From an uncultured Collinsella sp. (GTDB taxonomy: Bacteria > Actinomycetota > Coriobacteriia > Coriobacteriales > Coriobacteriaceae), in assembly GCA_902493515.1 (NCBI GenBank), contig CABUPE010000003.1, positions 37,910 through 101,909 on the forward strand: a stretch of 64,000 nucleotides of DNA, written 5' to 3'. The notes under the pieces were generated by a model. The model was not told where the DNA came from. It saw only the letters and a list, made by a program, of their open reading frames with translations, and searched no databases. Below, piece by piece: positions 55,022 to 64,000 of this stretch (the first letter of the stretch is position 1; each line of letters opens with the position of its first letter). The translations under genes and the position numbers were made by a program.

Positions 55022-56724
55022 TTCGTTCCCCCTAGGATGGACTCGACTTCGGCTGATATGGATGCAAGAAGGGAGTCGGCCCCCTCCACCGTCGCCTCCG
55101 TGGCGTACACGTAGGCCTTGACCTTCGGCTCGGTGCCGGAGGGCCGCACGATCGCGCGGGAGCCGCCGGCCAGGAGCAGCTCCAGGACGTCGGCCCGAGG
55201 GAGCTGCTGGGGCTTCGGGTCGGAGGGGTTCACGGCGGGCATATCGGCGCCAACGGCGTAGTCGACGAATTGGTCGACGGGCACGCCGGCGAGCTCCGCG
55301 GGCGGGTTAGCGCGAAGGCCGGCCATGATGGCGGCCATGTCCGCGGCGCCCTCCGGGCCCTCGTACGTCTTGGAGAGCAGCGCGCTCGCCCAGAAGCCGT
55401 GCTCCGCGTAGAGCCTCTGCATGGCCTCGTAGAGGTCCAGGCCCCTCGCCTTCCAGTGGGCGGCGAGCTCGCAGACGAGCACGGACGACACCACGGCGTC
55501 CTTGTCGCGGGCGTGGGTGCCGGCGAGATAGCCGTAGGACTCCTCGAAGCCGAATAGGAAGTCCGCCTCGCGGCCCTGGGACTCGAGCAGGCCTATCTGC
55601 TCGCCGACGAACTTGAAGCCGGTGAGCGTGCGGCGCAGCTCCAGGCCGTACGCGCGGGCGAGGTCGTCGGCCATGGGGGCAGAGACCACAGTGGTCACGG
55701 CGACTCTGCGCGAGAGGTCCTCGCCGCTCCCGGCGGCCCGCTCGGCCAGCATGTCGAGCAGCAGCAGCCCCACCTCGTTGCCGGAGAGGAGCACGCACTC
55801 GCCCCCGTGGGGCACGGCGATGCCCAGGCGGTCGCAGTCGGGGTCGGTGGCGAAGAGGAGGTCAGCCTTCGTCTCCTCGCAGAGCTCGAGGCCGAGCTCA
55901 AGCGCCTCGCGCACCTCTGGGTTGGGGTACGGGCAGGTCGGGAACGCCCCGTCCTGCACGGCCTGCTCCTCGACCACGCGGATGTCGGTCACGCCGATCT
56001 TGGCGAGGGCCCCGGAGACGCACTCCAGGCCCACGCCGTGCAGCGGCGTGTACACGACGCACAGGCCCGAACAGTCCACGCCGGTCGCCTGGGCGGCCGC
56101 CAGGTCGACGAACTTCTCGATGACTGCCTCGTCGATGGTGAGCGCAAGGCCGCTTGCCACGGCTTCGTCGTAGGGCATGGCCCTCACGTCTTCGAACGGG
56201 TCCACGGAGTCAATGGCCGCCTGGATTGCCTCGGCCGTCGCCACCGTGATCTGGCAACCGTCCGCGCCGTAGACCTTGTAGCCGTTGTAGGCGGCCGGAT
56301 TGTGGCTCGCGGTGATGTTGACGCCCGCAGAGCACCCCAGCTCGCGCACGGCGAAGCTGAGGGCGGGCGTGGGCTCCACGCGCTCGTACATGTATGTCTT
56401 GATTCCGTTGGCCGCCAGCACTGACGCCGCGCGGCGCACGAACTCCTCGCTGCCGTGGCGCGTATCGCGGCACAGGGCAACAGTCGGGCCCTCAAGGTTC
56501 GCGTTCAGCCAGTCTGCGAGGCCCTGCGTGGCCTTGCCAACGGTGTAGGAGTTAATGCGGTTGGACCCCAGGCCCAGCTTGCCGCGCAGGCCGCCAGTGC
56601 CGAATGCTAGGTCGCGGTAGAACGCGTCCTTGCGCTCGGAGGCGGACATAGCCTCGATAGCGTCCCGCTCCCCCGCAGATACACTCGAAACCCAATCATC
56701 AAAATTGCAGATAGTTGATTTCAT
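55018..56724 (-). CDS. manB: Phosphomannomutase / phosphoglucomutase
   Basis: 568 residues. Alpha-D-phosphohexomutase motifs are GTGGLRGKLG, TASHNPAAYNGYKVYG (catalytic Ser), the metal loop TDPDCDRLG and GFEESYGYL. The C-terminal phosphate-binding site is RPSGTEPKVKAYVY. It interconverts mannose-6-P and mannose-1-P (or the glucose forms) and supplies ManC. It is longer than E. coli ManB and closer to the PgcA type. Confidence 0.88.
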   Translation of the reverse strand: MKSTICNFDDWVSSVSAGERDAIEAMSASERKDAFYRDLAFGTGGLRGKLGLGSNRINSYTVGKATQGLADWLNANLEGPTVALCRDTRHGSEEFVRRAASVLAANGIKTYMYERVEPTPALSFAVRELGCSAGVNITASHNPAAYNGYKVYGADGCQITVATAEAIQAAIDSVDPFEDVRAMPYDEAVASGLALTIDEAVIEKFVDLAAAQATGVDCSGLCVVYTPLHGVGLECVSGALAKIGVTDIRVVEEQAVQDGAFPTCPYPNPEVREALELGLELCEETKADLLFATDPDCDRLGIAVPHGGECVLLSGNEVGLLLLDMLAERAAGSGEDLSRRVAVTTVVSAPMADDLARAYGLELRRTLTGFKFVGEQIGLLESQGREADFLFGFEESYGYLAGTHARDKDAVVSSVLVCELAAHWKARGLDLYEAMQRLYAEHGFWASALLSKTYEGPEGAADMAAIMAGLRANPPAELAGVPVDQFVDYAVGADMPAVNPSDPKPQQLPRADVLELLLAGGSRAIVRPSGTEPKVKAYVYATEATVEGADSLLASISAEVESILGGTK

Positions 56725-56761
56725 CTTTCAAATTTCCCTCTCATTATTTGAATTAAAGCGT

Positions 56762-58312
56762 TCAAGAATTTCGTTCCGAATATTTTTTCCTCAACATCAA
56801 AGCGACCGAATACCTTTCGTTGCGATTGAGGGCAGCCAGAATGTAAATAGGAGCACTTAGAACTCCACACAAAAGGACGCACAGAATAAAAGACGCCCAA
56901 TTCGCTGGTGCTGCAAGACAGGAAACGGCAGAGAATGCGAAACTCATGAGGACACAAGCGAGAAAACTCCTAGCGAAAGTGGGATAAAAAGTCATGTGCG
57001 AAATCCCGAGAACATGAGTCATGTAAAGTGGATTCGTAACGATAGCGATCAAACTGGTGACTGCCGTCGTGGTTATCGCGCAGCCGTAGACACCCAAATC
57101 CGTAAACTCGAGGAGTACAACTGTTCCGATGACACTTACCACCCCGCCGATAACGGTAATGGCGGTAGGAACCTTGTTTTTCAGCGTCAGCGTATAGATG
57201 TAGTAGAGGGGGTTGACTAAACCCTCGAAGAAGGAACCCACAATACCGATCATCGTGAGGCTGTAGACAAGTGAGATGTCTTGACCCGGGATCCAAAGCT
57301 CGAAAAAGGGAATACCGAGAGCAAAAAACCCAGCGAAGATCAAGCTGGCAAAATAGCCCGACATCTTGCTTGATAGCTTAAGCCGAGACAGGAGAGCTTC
57401 TCTGTTGTCTGAGGAGTAGCTCTCCAAGAACAATGGCTGGAAAGCCTGGGAGACAAGCTGGTAGAGCCTGCTGAAGACACTGCTGAAAGTCCGCGATAGC
57501 GAGAGTTGGCCCATCGCGACCGCGCTCAGAAGCACATTCGCAAGCAGAAGGTCAATCCCACTGATAAGCACATTTCCTAAATTGTTAATCGAGTTCCAGA
57601 TCCCGTTCACGAACAGGGTCTTCATTGCGCCTAACGAAAATAGGCTTGGACGAAGCTTTATGTCAGGAGTCAGCCGCCTATATATGCACATATTGCCGGC
57701 GAAGAGAACGAGACCGGCAGCCAGCAGTCCAAGCCCATAGAAGTAGGCGTGAGCATCGAAAACAGCATAAAGAGCAACGAGGATGGCGGCCTCGACAACG
57801 TACGAGGCGACCTGGAACAAGCCGTAAATATCCAATCTATTCTTCGTGTAGGCCGCTGAGGAGAAGGAGTTTGAACCGTTTGTTACAAGGAAGTTGACGA
57901 ACACGAGCACGAATAAGTACTGAACGTCGGAGACAAGTCTGGCAGGGACATCAAGTACGCCATCAATGTTCGCTATGACCGGCAGCATACAGAGGAAGAT
58001 AACAAGGCTAACTGCCGCATTAGCAAAGAATAGCGAAGTAAAATAAGTGCTTGCGGCCTTCTTGTCACCCCTCTGGTACGCGACGGCAATGAAACGGGTG
58101 GAGAATGAGTTGAGCGAAGTCATGGCAATCATCGCATAGCTCACAAACGTGTTCGCGAGCGTTATGAACCCGTATGCCTCGACGCCGAGCCTCTCGGTAA
58201 TATAGGGTGTCAGTAGGAAATTGATTGCGAAGGCCAAAAGCGTAGCAACACCTGTCGTCAACATGGTGACAACCAGCCGATGTGCGCGCGAGGGGCTATT
58301 TCCAGTCTGCAT
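56762..58312 (-). CDS. wzx: Polysaccharide flippase (Wzx-like)
   Basis: 516 residues with about 12-14 membrane helices and the MATE/polysaccharide-transport N-terminus FAINFLLTPYITERLGVEAYGFITL, which is characteristic of Wzx. It would flip lipid-linked repeat units across the membrane. It overlaps the polymerase gene by 17 bp and lies upstream of manB. Confidence 0.82.
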   Translation of the reverse strand: MQTGNSPSRAHRLVVTMLTTGVATLLAFAINFLLTPYITERLGVEAYGFITLANTFVSYAMIAMTSLNSFSTRFIAVAYQRGDKKAASTYFTSLFFANAAVSLVIFLCMLPVIANIDGVLDVPARLVSDVQYLFVLVFVNFLVTNGSNSFSSAAYTKNRLDIYGLFQVASYVVEAAILVALYAVFDAHAYFYGLGLLAAGLVLFAGNMCIYRRLTPDIKLRPSLFSLGAMKTLFVNGIWNSINNLGNVLISGIDLLLANVLLSAVAMGQLSLSRTFSSVFSRLYQLVSQAFQPLFLESYSSDNREALLSRLKLSSKMSGYFASLIFAGFFALGIPFFELWIPGQDISLVYSLTMIGIVGSFFEGLVNPLYYIYTLTLKNKVPTAITVIGGVVSVIGTVVLLEFTDLGVYGCAITTTAVTSLIAIVTNPLYMTHVLGISHMTFYPTFARSFLACVLMSFAFSAVSCLAAPANWASFILCVLLCGVLSAPIYILAALNRNERYSVALMLRKKYSERNS

Positions 58313-59612
58313 GGCTACCTCCTAACGCCATGTGTCCATTCCGCAAAGGAGATGCTGGGCGACGCAAGGGAAGATCAGGGACGGCTTCAATTGCCCCCTC
58401 GGCTCTCAACTCATCATCGATGAGCATGCTGTCAAAGAGCAGGAGTAGGACCCAAACGATTTTCATGCCAAGTATTTGCTCCAGGAGCATATCTACAAGA
58501 AGCGCCAGTATCGCGAGAGTGGTGAAGTCACCGGCTCTCGAAGATCGGCATTTTCTAGAGGAATGCAATATGCAGACAATGGGGGCAGACGAGATCAGCA
58601 GGAAAAGCAGGCCACCCTCGACAAGGGATTCCAGAATCTGGTTGTGAGCGTTAGCGAAATCCCATCGGCCATACAAAATCGACGCCGAATCAGGGTCATA
58701 GTAGCCCCAGCCAGACAAGGGCCGCCGGGCAATCAGCGCCAATGCTTTTGTCCAAACGTCTGCGCGGCCCGTGAACGTTAAATCTTTCCCGAATGCCTGT
58801 TGCACAAAGTCACCGAGAAACCCGACGTTCCCCACAATCATCGCAACGGCAAAAGCCAGGTAGACCCCGGCGAGGACGTAGCCGTTGACTCTGGGCAAAG
58901 GAAGGAGCTCCGGCCAGATTCCCATGAGGACGCCACATGACATGATAGAAAGAGCGACAATCGAGGTGCTTGACTCCGAAATTGCCGCACCCATCAGGGA
59001 AACGACACACAGGGCGACGAGCCCAAGACGCGAAAAGAAGCTCGGAGAGAGTCTATGGCGCCAGTAAGCCACGGTAACGAGGGCCATGTACCAGTACATG
59101 CGGTTGTTTTTGTTGCCAAGAACCCATTCAGAATAATAATGTTCGTAGCCGACCCCATCGGTAGTGTTCACGCCATAAGAAAGTCCGTCGGGAAACAAGA
59201 CGAGCGAGATGAAGTCTGCAAAGACCGCTAGGGAGAGCATGAAAAGGAGTAGGCCGAGGGTAGACCTCTTTTCTCGTCGCAGCATGAGGTCGACAAGGCA
59301 GACAAACACAACGGTCCTGCCCCTCGAAACGACAAAGCTCAAGCCAAAGCCCGGCGATGAGTGAAGCGCGCTAGCCGTCACGAGAAAGAGGTAGAAGGCT
59401 ATGGAGCAAATGGCAACACGAGAGGGCTTGTATCGCTGAGCTACGAGATAGATAACCGTAGCCACAAGCGCGAGATTTCCGGTCTGATAAGTCAATGAGG
59501 TCGCGAACATGTCGGGCATCATGAAGGAGAAGCCAAAAACAACAAGCAGGACCGTTCCGAAGGTGATCTTGGTGTTAATGAGACTGCTTGTGGAGAAGGA
59601 ACGAGACATCAT
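58296..59612 (-). CDS. wzy: O-antigen/capsule polymerase-ligase (Wzy-like)
   Basis: 438 residues with about 10 helices. A large loop contains GRADVWTKALALIARRPLSGWG and NAHNQILESLVEGG, the Wzy_C/O-antigen-ligase pattern of GR..W...P..G.G...HN. It polymerises the repeat units. It overlaps the glycosyltransferase gene by 4 bp. Confidence 0.78.
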   Translation of the reverse strand: MMSRSFSTSSLINTKITFGTVLLVVFGFSFMMPDMFATSLTYQTGNLALVATVIYLVAQRYKPSRVAICSIAFYLFLVTASALHSSPGFGLSFVVSRGRTVVFVCLVDLMLRREKRSTLGLLLFMLSLAVFADFISLVLFPDGLSYGVNTTDGVGYEHYYSEWVLGNKNNRMYWYMALVTVAYWRHRLSPSFFSRLGLVALCVVSLMGAAISESSTSIVALSIMSCGVLMGIWPELLPLPRVNGYVLAGVYLAFAVAMIVGNVGFLGDFVQQAFGKDLTFTGRADVWTKALALIARRPLSGWGYYDPDSASILYGRWDFANAHNQILESLVEGGLLFLLISSAPIVCILHSSRKCRSSRAGDFTTLAILALLVDMLLEQILGMKIVWVLLLLFDSMLIDDELRAEGAIEAVPDLPLRRPASPLRNGHMALGGSHADWK

Positions 59613-60835
59613 ATGCCCACCGCCAAAGCAAAGACCCGGTTAGGAAAGGCCTTGGCGTCCGCTTCGAAGGAGAATGATCCGCGCATCAAGCCCCTCGCGG
59701 CGCAGCTGACACGGTCGCGAAGGCCGGGGTTATTGGCAAGCGCCGTGATTGAGCTTGAATAGTCCGAAGGCGCCTCGCAATGAAGGTAGCTGACGCCGTT
59801 CTCGGCGGGAATACCCTCGATCCCGATGTCGTTCGTGAGGACGGGAAGCCCTGCGGACATCGCCTCGAGAACCTTGACCTTGATGCCGGCGCCCATGCTC
59901 AGCGGAGCAACAAGGCAAAGCGCACGGGCAAAATAGGGCTCGACAGAGTCAACAAAACCGGTGAAGGTCACGCCCTCGCGCACACGAGAGGTTAGCTGCT
60001 CAGGAGGGTTGGCACCAACGACAGTGAAACGGTAGCCATCGCCCTCGAGGCTGGGGAAGACCTCGTCGAGGAACCAGAGCGCGGCAGACCAGTTCTCGCG
60101 CCTGCGCATGGCACCGTAGAACACAATCTCCCTCCGACCGTCATATGCTCGCTCGCTTCCCAGAAGCGACTGGTAATAGGGGCACCAAACCCAGAAATCG
60201 GTCTTGACGCCTTCGCCGCGCACGAGTGCAAGGTCCTTGCGGTTGTTGAGGATGACGAGATCCGCGTCACCAAGTGCGGCGAGCTCGGCCTTCTTTAGAG
60301 TCGCGGCTCTTCCTCGCAAAAACGAACTCCCAGATATATCGGCGGCGCGTTCGGCGCCCTGGTAGGCGACATCCTCTTCAATGAGGACGAACCTAGCCCC
60401 CGGGAAGATCGCTCTCACCTTGTCGACGAGCAGACCCATCTGGGTCCACTGCAGGATGACGATGTCGGGCGCATAGCCAGAGCCAGCGATGGCCCTGATC
60501 GCGGAGAGCGCTTTAAACGCCTCGAAGTTATACGTCAAACCTCCGTAGCGGTTCCAAGGGTTCAGTCTGGTCTCCATGTTCAGTCCGGCCCAGAGGGCAT
60601 GAGCGAGGCCTTCGGTCTTATGCTCGATTATCTCGTGCTCGATCCCGTAGCCGGAGAGATCGTCATTCGCCTCCCGATAGAACAAGGAGTCGGCAAACGT
60701 GACCAGCCTTACGTCGAAGCGGGGGTCGGCGTGCAGCGCCTTGAGGTAATAGTTGTGCACCTTGCCGCCCGCATGTGGGACGTTGTCATACGGGGCCGTC
60801 TTCGAGACCCATAGGACGTTTATCCTGTCAGCCAT
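59609..60835 (-). CDS. Glycosyltransferase (GT4/GT1-like)
   Basis: 408 residues, GT-B type. The N-terminal domain starts INVLWVSKTAPYDNVPHAGG (GG phosphate-binding loop) and the C-terminal domain has AGIKVKVLEAMSAGLPVLTND, the E-x7-E-like donor motif. It would transfer a sugar during repeat-unit assembly. Its specificity cannot be read from sequence. It is 1 bp from the following GT2 gene. Confidence 0.82.
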   Translation of the reverse strand: MADRINVLWVSKTAPYDNVPHAGGKVHNYYLKALHADPRFDVRLVTFADSLFYREANDDLSGYGIEHEIIEHKTEGLAHALWAGLNMETRLNPWNRYGGLTYNFEAFKALSAIRAIAGSGYAPDIVILQWTQMGLLVDKVRAIFPGARFVLIEEDVAYQGAERAADISGSSFLRGRAATLKKAELAALGDADLVILNNRKDLALVRGEGVKTDFWVWCPYYQSLLGSERAYDGRREIVFYGAMRRRENWSAALWFLDEVFPSLEGDGYRFTVVGANPPEQLTSRVREGVTFTGFVDSVEPYFARALCLVAPLSMGAGIKVKVLEAMSAGLPVLTNDIGIEGIPAENGVSYLHCEAPSDYSSSITALANNPGLRDRVSCAARGLMRGSFSFEADAKAFPNRVFALAVGI

Positions 60836-60836
60836 A

Positions 60837-61862
60837 TCAGATATCCATTCTGCCGAGAATGAGGGTGATGGCCCCGAAGGCCCGAATGCGCACGAGCGTC
60901 ACGAGCCCGACAACAGATAGGGGCATGCCCTTCAGCTCCATCCGTTCGAACGTGGGGGCATAGAAGGGGGCGCCAGCGAGGCGACGAGCGGCCTCCACGC
61001 GTTGCTGGCTTGTGAGAGGGCTTTCGGGATGGAGGTACTGCCTCTTCAGGCACTTCGCGTACATCTTGACTACCTTGAAGTCGAATTCTCCCTCGAACCA
61101 CGAGTATCCGTTCTCGTCGATGAGATCCCTTATTGACGAGAGGATGTCGTCGGTTATAGAGTCGAAGTCGGGGAGGTACCTGTTGCAGACAGAGCCCTCG
61201 TTGACCCGATAGTGGTAGACGGCCCTCGGGACCCTCCGCAGGTGATTTACGCGGGAGATGGCGTTGAGGTTGAAGAGAACGTCCTGCTCCTTCTTGAGCC
61301 CGGGCTTGAAACGCAGCCCGTTTTCGTCGAGGAAGGACCGAAGGTACAGCTTGCCCCAAGGCGACCCGAGGATAACGTCGTTAGCGGACTCGAAGCCCCT
61401 GCCGTTGAGAGCGAGCGCCATGAGGCGTTGTCTATCGTTGCTGTCGAAGTCGCGCTGATCGCAGTTGATCATGGGAATCAGTTTGGTCTGCCCGTGTTTT
61501 TCCAGGAGGCAGTCACCAACGCAAATCTCGACGCCGTCCCCCATCCCCGAGAGAAGGGTCTCGAGCGAATCGGGCTCAAGCCAGTCGTCGGGGTCAACGA
61601 ACATGACATAAGGACCAGTCGAGCTGGCGAGCCCGTTGTTCCGGGCGACGGAGACGCCCGCGTTCTCCTGATTGACAAGAGAGATGCGCGCATCCACCTC
61701 GGCCCATCTTCGGCATCGCTCTCCGGAGTCGTCGCTCGATCCATCGTTGACGAGGACCATCTCCCAGTCAGGGAAGGTCTGGCTGAGGACGCTGCGGACG
61801 CAGTAGTCGACGTAGCTGCCGACGTTGTAGACGGGAACTACTATGCTTACGGTAGCTGGCAA
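60837..61862 (-). CDS. Glycosyltransferase family 2
   Basis: 341 residues from a TTG at 61862, which has GAGGTGG 6 nt upstream; an upstream TTG at 61877 overlaps that site. The GT-A motif is VSIVVPVYNVGSYVDY, with the D-x-D equivalent MFVDPDDW and the catalytic-base region near ENAGVSVARN. It adds a sugar to the repeat unit. The donor is unknown. Confidence 0.85.
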   Translation of the reverse strand: MPATVSIVVPVYNVGSYVDYCVRSVLSQTFPDWEMVLVNDGSSDDSGERCRRWAEVDARISLVNQENAGVSVARNNGLASSTGPYVMFVDPDDWLEPDSLETLLSGMGDGVEICVGDCLLEKHGQTKLIPMINCDQRDFDSNDRQRLMALALNGRGFESANDVILGSPWGKLYLRSFLDENGLRFKPGLKKEQDVLFNLNAISRVNHLRRVPRAVYHYRVNEGSVCNRYLPDFDSITDDILSSIRDLIDENGYSWFEGEFDFKVVKMYAKCLKRQYLHPESPLTSQQRVEAARRLAGAPFYAPTFERMELKGMPLSVVGLVTLVRIRAFGAITLILGRMDI

Positions 61863-61863
61863 A

Positions 61864-62494
61864 TTATTCCACCTCAATCGCGCGGATTATCTCATTCGTT
61901 TTGGCGTCGAAGGTCTCGACGCGGGGGTGATCCTCGTAAGGTCTCGGGATTGCGGGTCGCCCATCAAGGCGCACCGCACGCCCCAGAGCTCGGCTGCCCC
62001 GTCCTCGCCCCGAGCGTTTTGACGGTCCCGCCGCTCGGCTTCTGACCTCTTCCTCGTGAGGGAGAAGCAGGACCTCAGTGCGCTGCCGAAGGTCGGGAAG
62101 TTGAAGCCCAGTGAATGCTAACCCCGGCATGGCCACTCCTCCTCGCGGAGGCTATACCCCCAGTAGGGTCTGAGTCGAAAAGGCCGACTATGGCCGCAAT
62201 GGGCTCGTCCCAAAAATCGCATCCGGGTTGGCGATGTAAACGTAGTCGCAGCCCTTCTCCTCGATGAGCCAGCAAACCTATGTTGATGCCCGCCAAATAC
62301 CCGCCGTTCACCTAACTCTTGATGTAGTGAATCTTCGGGTTGGAGAAATCCCCAGCGAAGTCGTCCGAAGCAGCATCGTCCACCACGCAGACGTAATCCA
62401 CGTTCGGGAACGTCGCCGCACGCTCCGCGAGAGCAAGCGTCAAGTCGTGCGATTTGTAGTTCAGGATCACGATTCCGTTGGCGGCGCACGTCAT
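61864..62494 (-). pseudogene. Glycosyltransferase family 2 pseudogene (degraded duplicate)
   Basis: The start IVILNYKSHDLTLALAERA is a close match to the intact gene at 62552-63454 (VVILNYNSHDLTLALAKR). An in-frame TAG at 62312 follows ...IHYIKS; the frame then continues as NGGYLAGINIGL, then shifts near 62270 into WLIEEKGCDYVYIANPD. A later frame gives a decayed FNFPTFGSALRSCFS. The last part before 61864 (ending IRAIEVE) is not similar to the intact copy. Clearly broken. Confidence 0.8.
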
Positions 62495-62551
62495 ATGCGA
62501 CCAGCTCGGTAATAATCCGAGAATTGCTCGTCATGTTTCGGCACACGGCAA

Positions 62552-63454
62552 TCATGCAGCCCCACCACACGGTTCCTTTGCGGCGGGATCCCGATTGAGA
62601 AAACCATGTATGCTGCAGGCAATCCTGTACTCAGCGCTGCCGAGGGCCGTGCAGAGGCGGAGGAGCGCAAGCCCAACCGGCCCAGCAAGCCGGAACCTCT
62701 CGAAATAAAGGACGATTGAGCGATGGTCTCTCTCGAAGGTGTCGACACTCGAGAAACGCCCACGAGCGTGATCGTGCACGTATGTCGCATCGCAGACAAG
62801 GGCCTCCCTGAGGCCCGCTAGTTCGACCTGCTTGCCGAGGATGCGTTCCTCGCCATAGAGAAATGTACTCTCATCGAGGTACCCATTGTCGACGAGGAAG
62901 CTTGAGCGCATCCCGAAGAAAGCGCCGGGGACGGCGTCAACATAGACGAACCCCCCACCAGCGACCTTATCGTTCTGGGCAGCCAGTCTGCGTCGTTCGG
63001 CGCGTCTCCGCGATACGGCGAAGCAAAAGCCAATCGCGTCCTGAAGGCTCGGCAGGTCGTACCACTGCATGACTCGTGCCCCGTCATGGCCGAAGCGCCG
63101 CGTGGCAGCGACGGCTACGCATGGGTCGCTGTGGAGAACCTCGGAGACGGCCGAAATCGCATCGTCTCCGAACTCCACATCCGGATTTGCGATAAAGACA
63201 TATTCGCAGCAGCGCTCTTCAACGAGCCAACGGAGGCCAATGTTGTTCCCGGCGGAGTAGCCACCGTTCTCTCGGCTCTTTATGTAATGGATATTCGATT
63301 CCGAAAACTCTCCATCGAAATGGTCGCCCGACGCATTGTCGACAACGCAAACAAAATCGACGCTCGGCAAGCTAGCAGTACGCTTTGCAAGCGCAAGAGT
63401 CAAATCATGCGAGTTGTAGTTCAATATAACTACGCCGACAGTTGGTTTCGACAC
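62552..63454 (-). CDS. Glycosyltransferase family 2 (rhamnosyltransferase-like)
   Basis: 300 residues from a GTG at 63454 with AAGGTGG upstream. GT-A motifs are VGVVILNYNSHDLTLALAK, DNASGD and VFIANPDVEFG (D-x-D-like). The N-terminal style and C-terminal Arg-rich end resemble rhamnosyltransferases, and rmlD is next upstream. Its degraded twin lies just downstream. Confidence 0.82.
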   Translation of the reverse strand: MSKPTVGVVILNYNSHDLTLALAKRTASLPSVDFVCVVDNASGDHFDGEFSESNIHYIKSRENGGYSAGNNIGLRWLVEERCCEYVFIANPDVEFGDDAISAVSEVLHSDPCVAVAATRRFGHDGARVMQWYDLPSLQDAIGFCFAVSRRRAERRRLAAQNDKVAGGGFVYVDAVPGAFFGMRSSFLVDNGYLDESTFLYGEERILGKQVELAGLREALVCDATYVHDHARGRFSSVDTFERDHRSIVLYFERFRLAGPVGLALLRLCTALGSAEYRIACSIHGFLNRDPAAKEPCGGAA

Positions 63455-63466
63455 TCAATCACCACC

Positions 63467-64000
63467 TTAATAATAGTTAGGAGAGCTGTAAGCCGCTAAC
63501 AAAGAAGAACGCCGCATGTAAGCGACGAGGCGCTCCTCCCAGTCGGGCATGGAAAAGCCCGTCGCCTCGAGCTTCGCGAGGTCGAGCGCGGAGTGGACCG
63601 GGCGCGGGGCGATGGGGCCGTCGGCGTTTGCGTAGTAGTCGGCGGTCGACACCGGCACGACCCTGTCGCCGTTGCCGTTGGCGGCCTCGAAGACGGCGCG
63701 GGCGATGTCCGCCCAGGACTTCACGGCGCCGGAGCCGGTGCAGTTATAGGTGCCGTAGGGGGCCTTCGCGTCCAGCACATGGAAGATGGCCTCCGCCATG
63801 TCGCGCGTGAAGGTCAGGCGGCCCAGCTGGTCGTCCACGACGGTGACCTGCTCGAGCCCGTCCTCGGGGTCTGCGACGCGGTCGGACAGGCACTTCATCG
63901 TCTTGACGAAGTTGCGGCCCTCGCCGATGACCCAGGAGCTGCGCATGATGTAGTGGCGGGGGCACCCTGCCACGGCGATGTCGCCGGCGGCCTTGGTCTG
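63467..64000 (-). CDS. rmlD: dTDP-4-dehydrorhamnose reductase RmlD (C-terminal part)
   Basis: 178 codons; the N-terminus is beyond the window. RSSWVIGEGRNFVKTM matches the family's substrate-binding motif R-(T/S)-(S)-W-(V/L)-(Y/I)-G. The end contains RPVHSALDLAKLEATGF, the RP.(N/H)S.LD..K motif. It makes dTDP-L-rhamnose for the capsule repeat unit. It is 12 bp upstream of the GT2 gene. Confidence 0.88.
   Translation of the reverse strand, partial: QTKAAGDIAVAGCPRHYIMRSSWVIGEGRNFVKTMKCLSDRVADPEDGLEQVTVVDDQLGRLTFTRDMAEAIFHVLDAKAPYGTYNCTGSGAVKSWADIARAVFEAANGNGDRVVPVSTADYYANADGPIAPRPVHSALDLAKLEATGFSMPDWEERLVAYMRRSSLLAAYSSPNYY

Noticed and set aside
50377..62314. Amber codon reassignment
   Set aside because: Core genes such as rpoD, dnaG, scrB and nusA end at TAG. 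The interrupted genes also carry frameshifts.
1..64000. CRISPR arrays
   Set aside because: No regularly spaced direct repeats were seen; the repeats found are single inverted repeats.

Overview
The window looks like chromosomal DNA of a GC-rich, Gram-positive gut actinobacterium of the class Coriobacteriia, most likely Collinsella or a close relative. This is judged from protein style, the gene order around rimP-nusA-infB and recG-rsmD-coaD, GTG/TTG starts and GC-rich third positions; no search was run. Almost every gene lies on the minus strand, so operons read from high to low coordinates.

Region by region: (1) 1-19.3 kb is core housekeeping. One run holds a Gls24/Asp23 protein, fakA, recG, rsmD, coaD, a DivIVA-like coiled-coil protein, a YceD protein, rpmF and plsX (partial). 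Two identical tRNA-Asn genes and rpoD lie beside it. A second run is rimP-nusA-infB-rbfA-nrnA-truB-ribF-dnaG. The rimP leader carries a good sigma-70 promoter followed by an intrinsic terminator, which suggests autogenous attenuation. (2) 19.4-26.6 kb holds leuS, then an AT-richer type II restriction-modification pair whose C5 methyltransferase carries its own N-terminal HTH, then guaB and a ModE-type regulator. (3) 26.7-32.1 kb is a sucrose operon: a LacI repressor, a PTS IIBC permease, a GH32 hydrolase and a degenerate PLP-fold protein, with three matching LacI-type operators. (4) 32.3-43.4 kb is a tightly overlapping eight-gene operon: a Gram-positive Pel exopolysaccharide machine (pelD-pelE-pelA deacetylase-pelF-pelG) continued by a CotH-kinase lipoprotein, a VTC-domain protein and a DUF4956 membrane protein. 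(5) 43.5-48.8 kb is an AT-richer defence island: a tripartite toxin-antitoxin-chaperone module (MqsR-like, MqsA-like, SecB-like), a CBASS-like pair (CD-NTase with AGS-C domain plus a SLATT 2TM effector), a divergent PD-(D/E)xK-like protein and a DUF2971-like protein. (6) 48.9-52.3 kb is a decaying zone: a secreted transglutaminase-like protein with a broken downstream repeat module, and a multiply interrupted IS3-family transposase. (7) 52.35-64 kb is a capsule/EPS cluster: ugd, manC, manB, wzx, wzy, three glycosyltransferases, one glycosyltransferase pseudogene and a partial rmlD.

The main points of interest are the Pel operon fused to CotH-VTC-DUF4956, the TAC module with a double palindromic operator over its promoter, the CBASS-like pair, the rimP leader terminator, the HTH-fused methyltransferase, and several large perfect inverted repeats in intergenic DNA.
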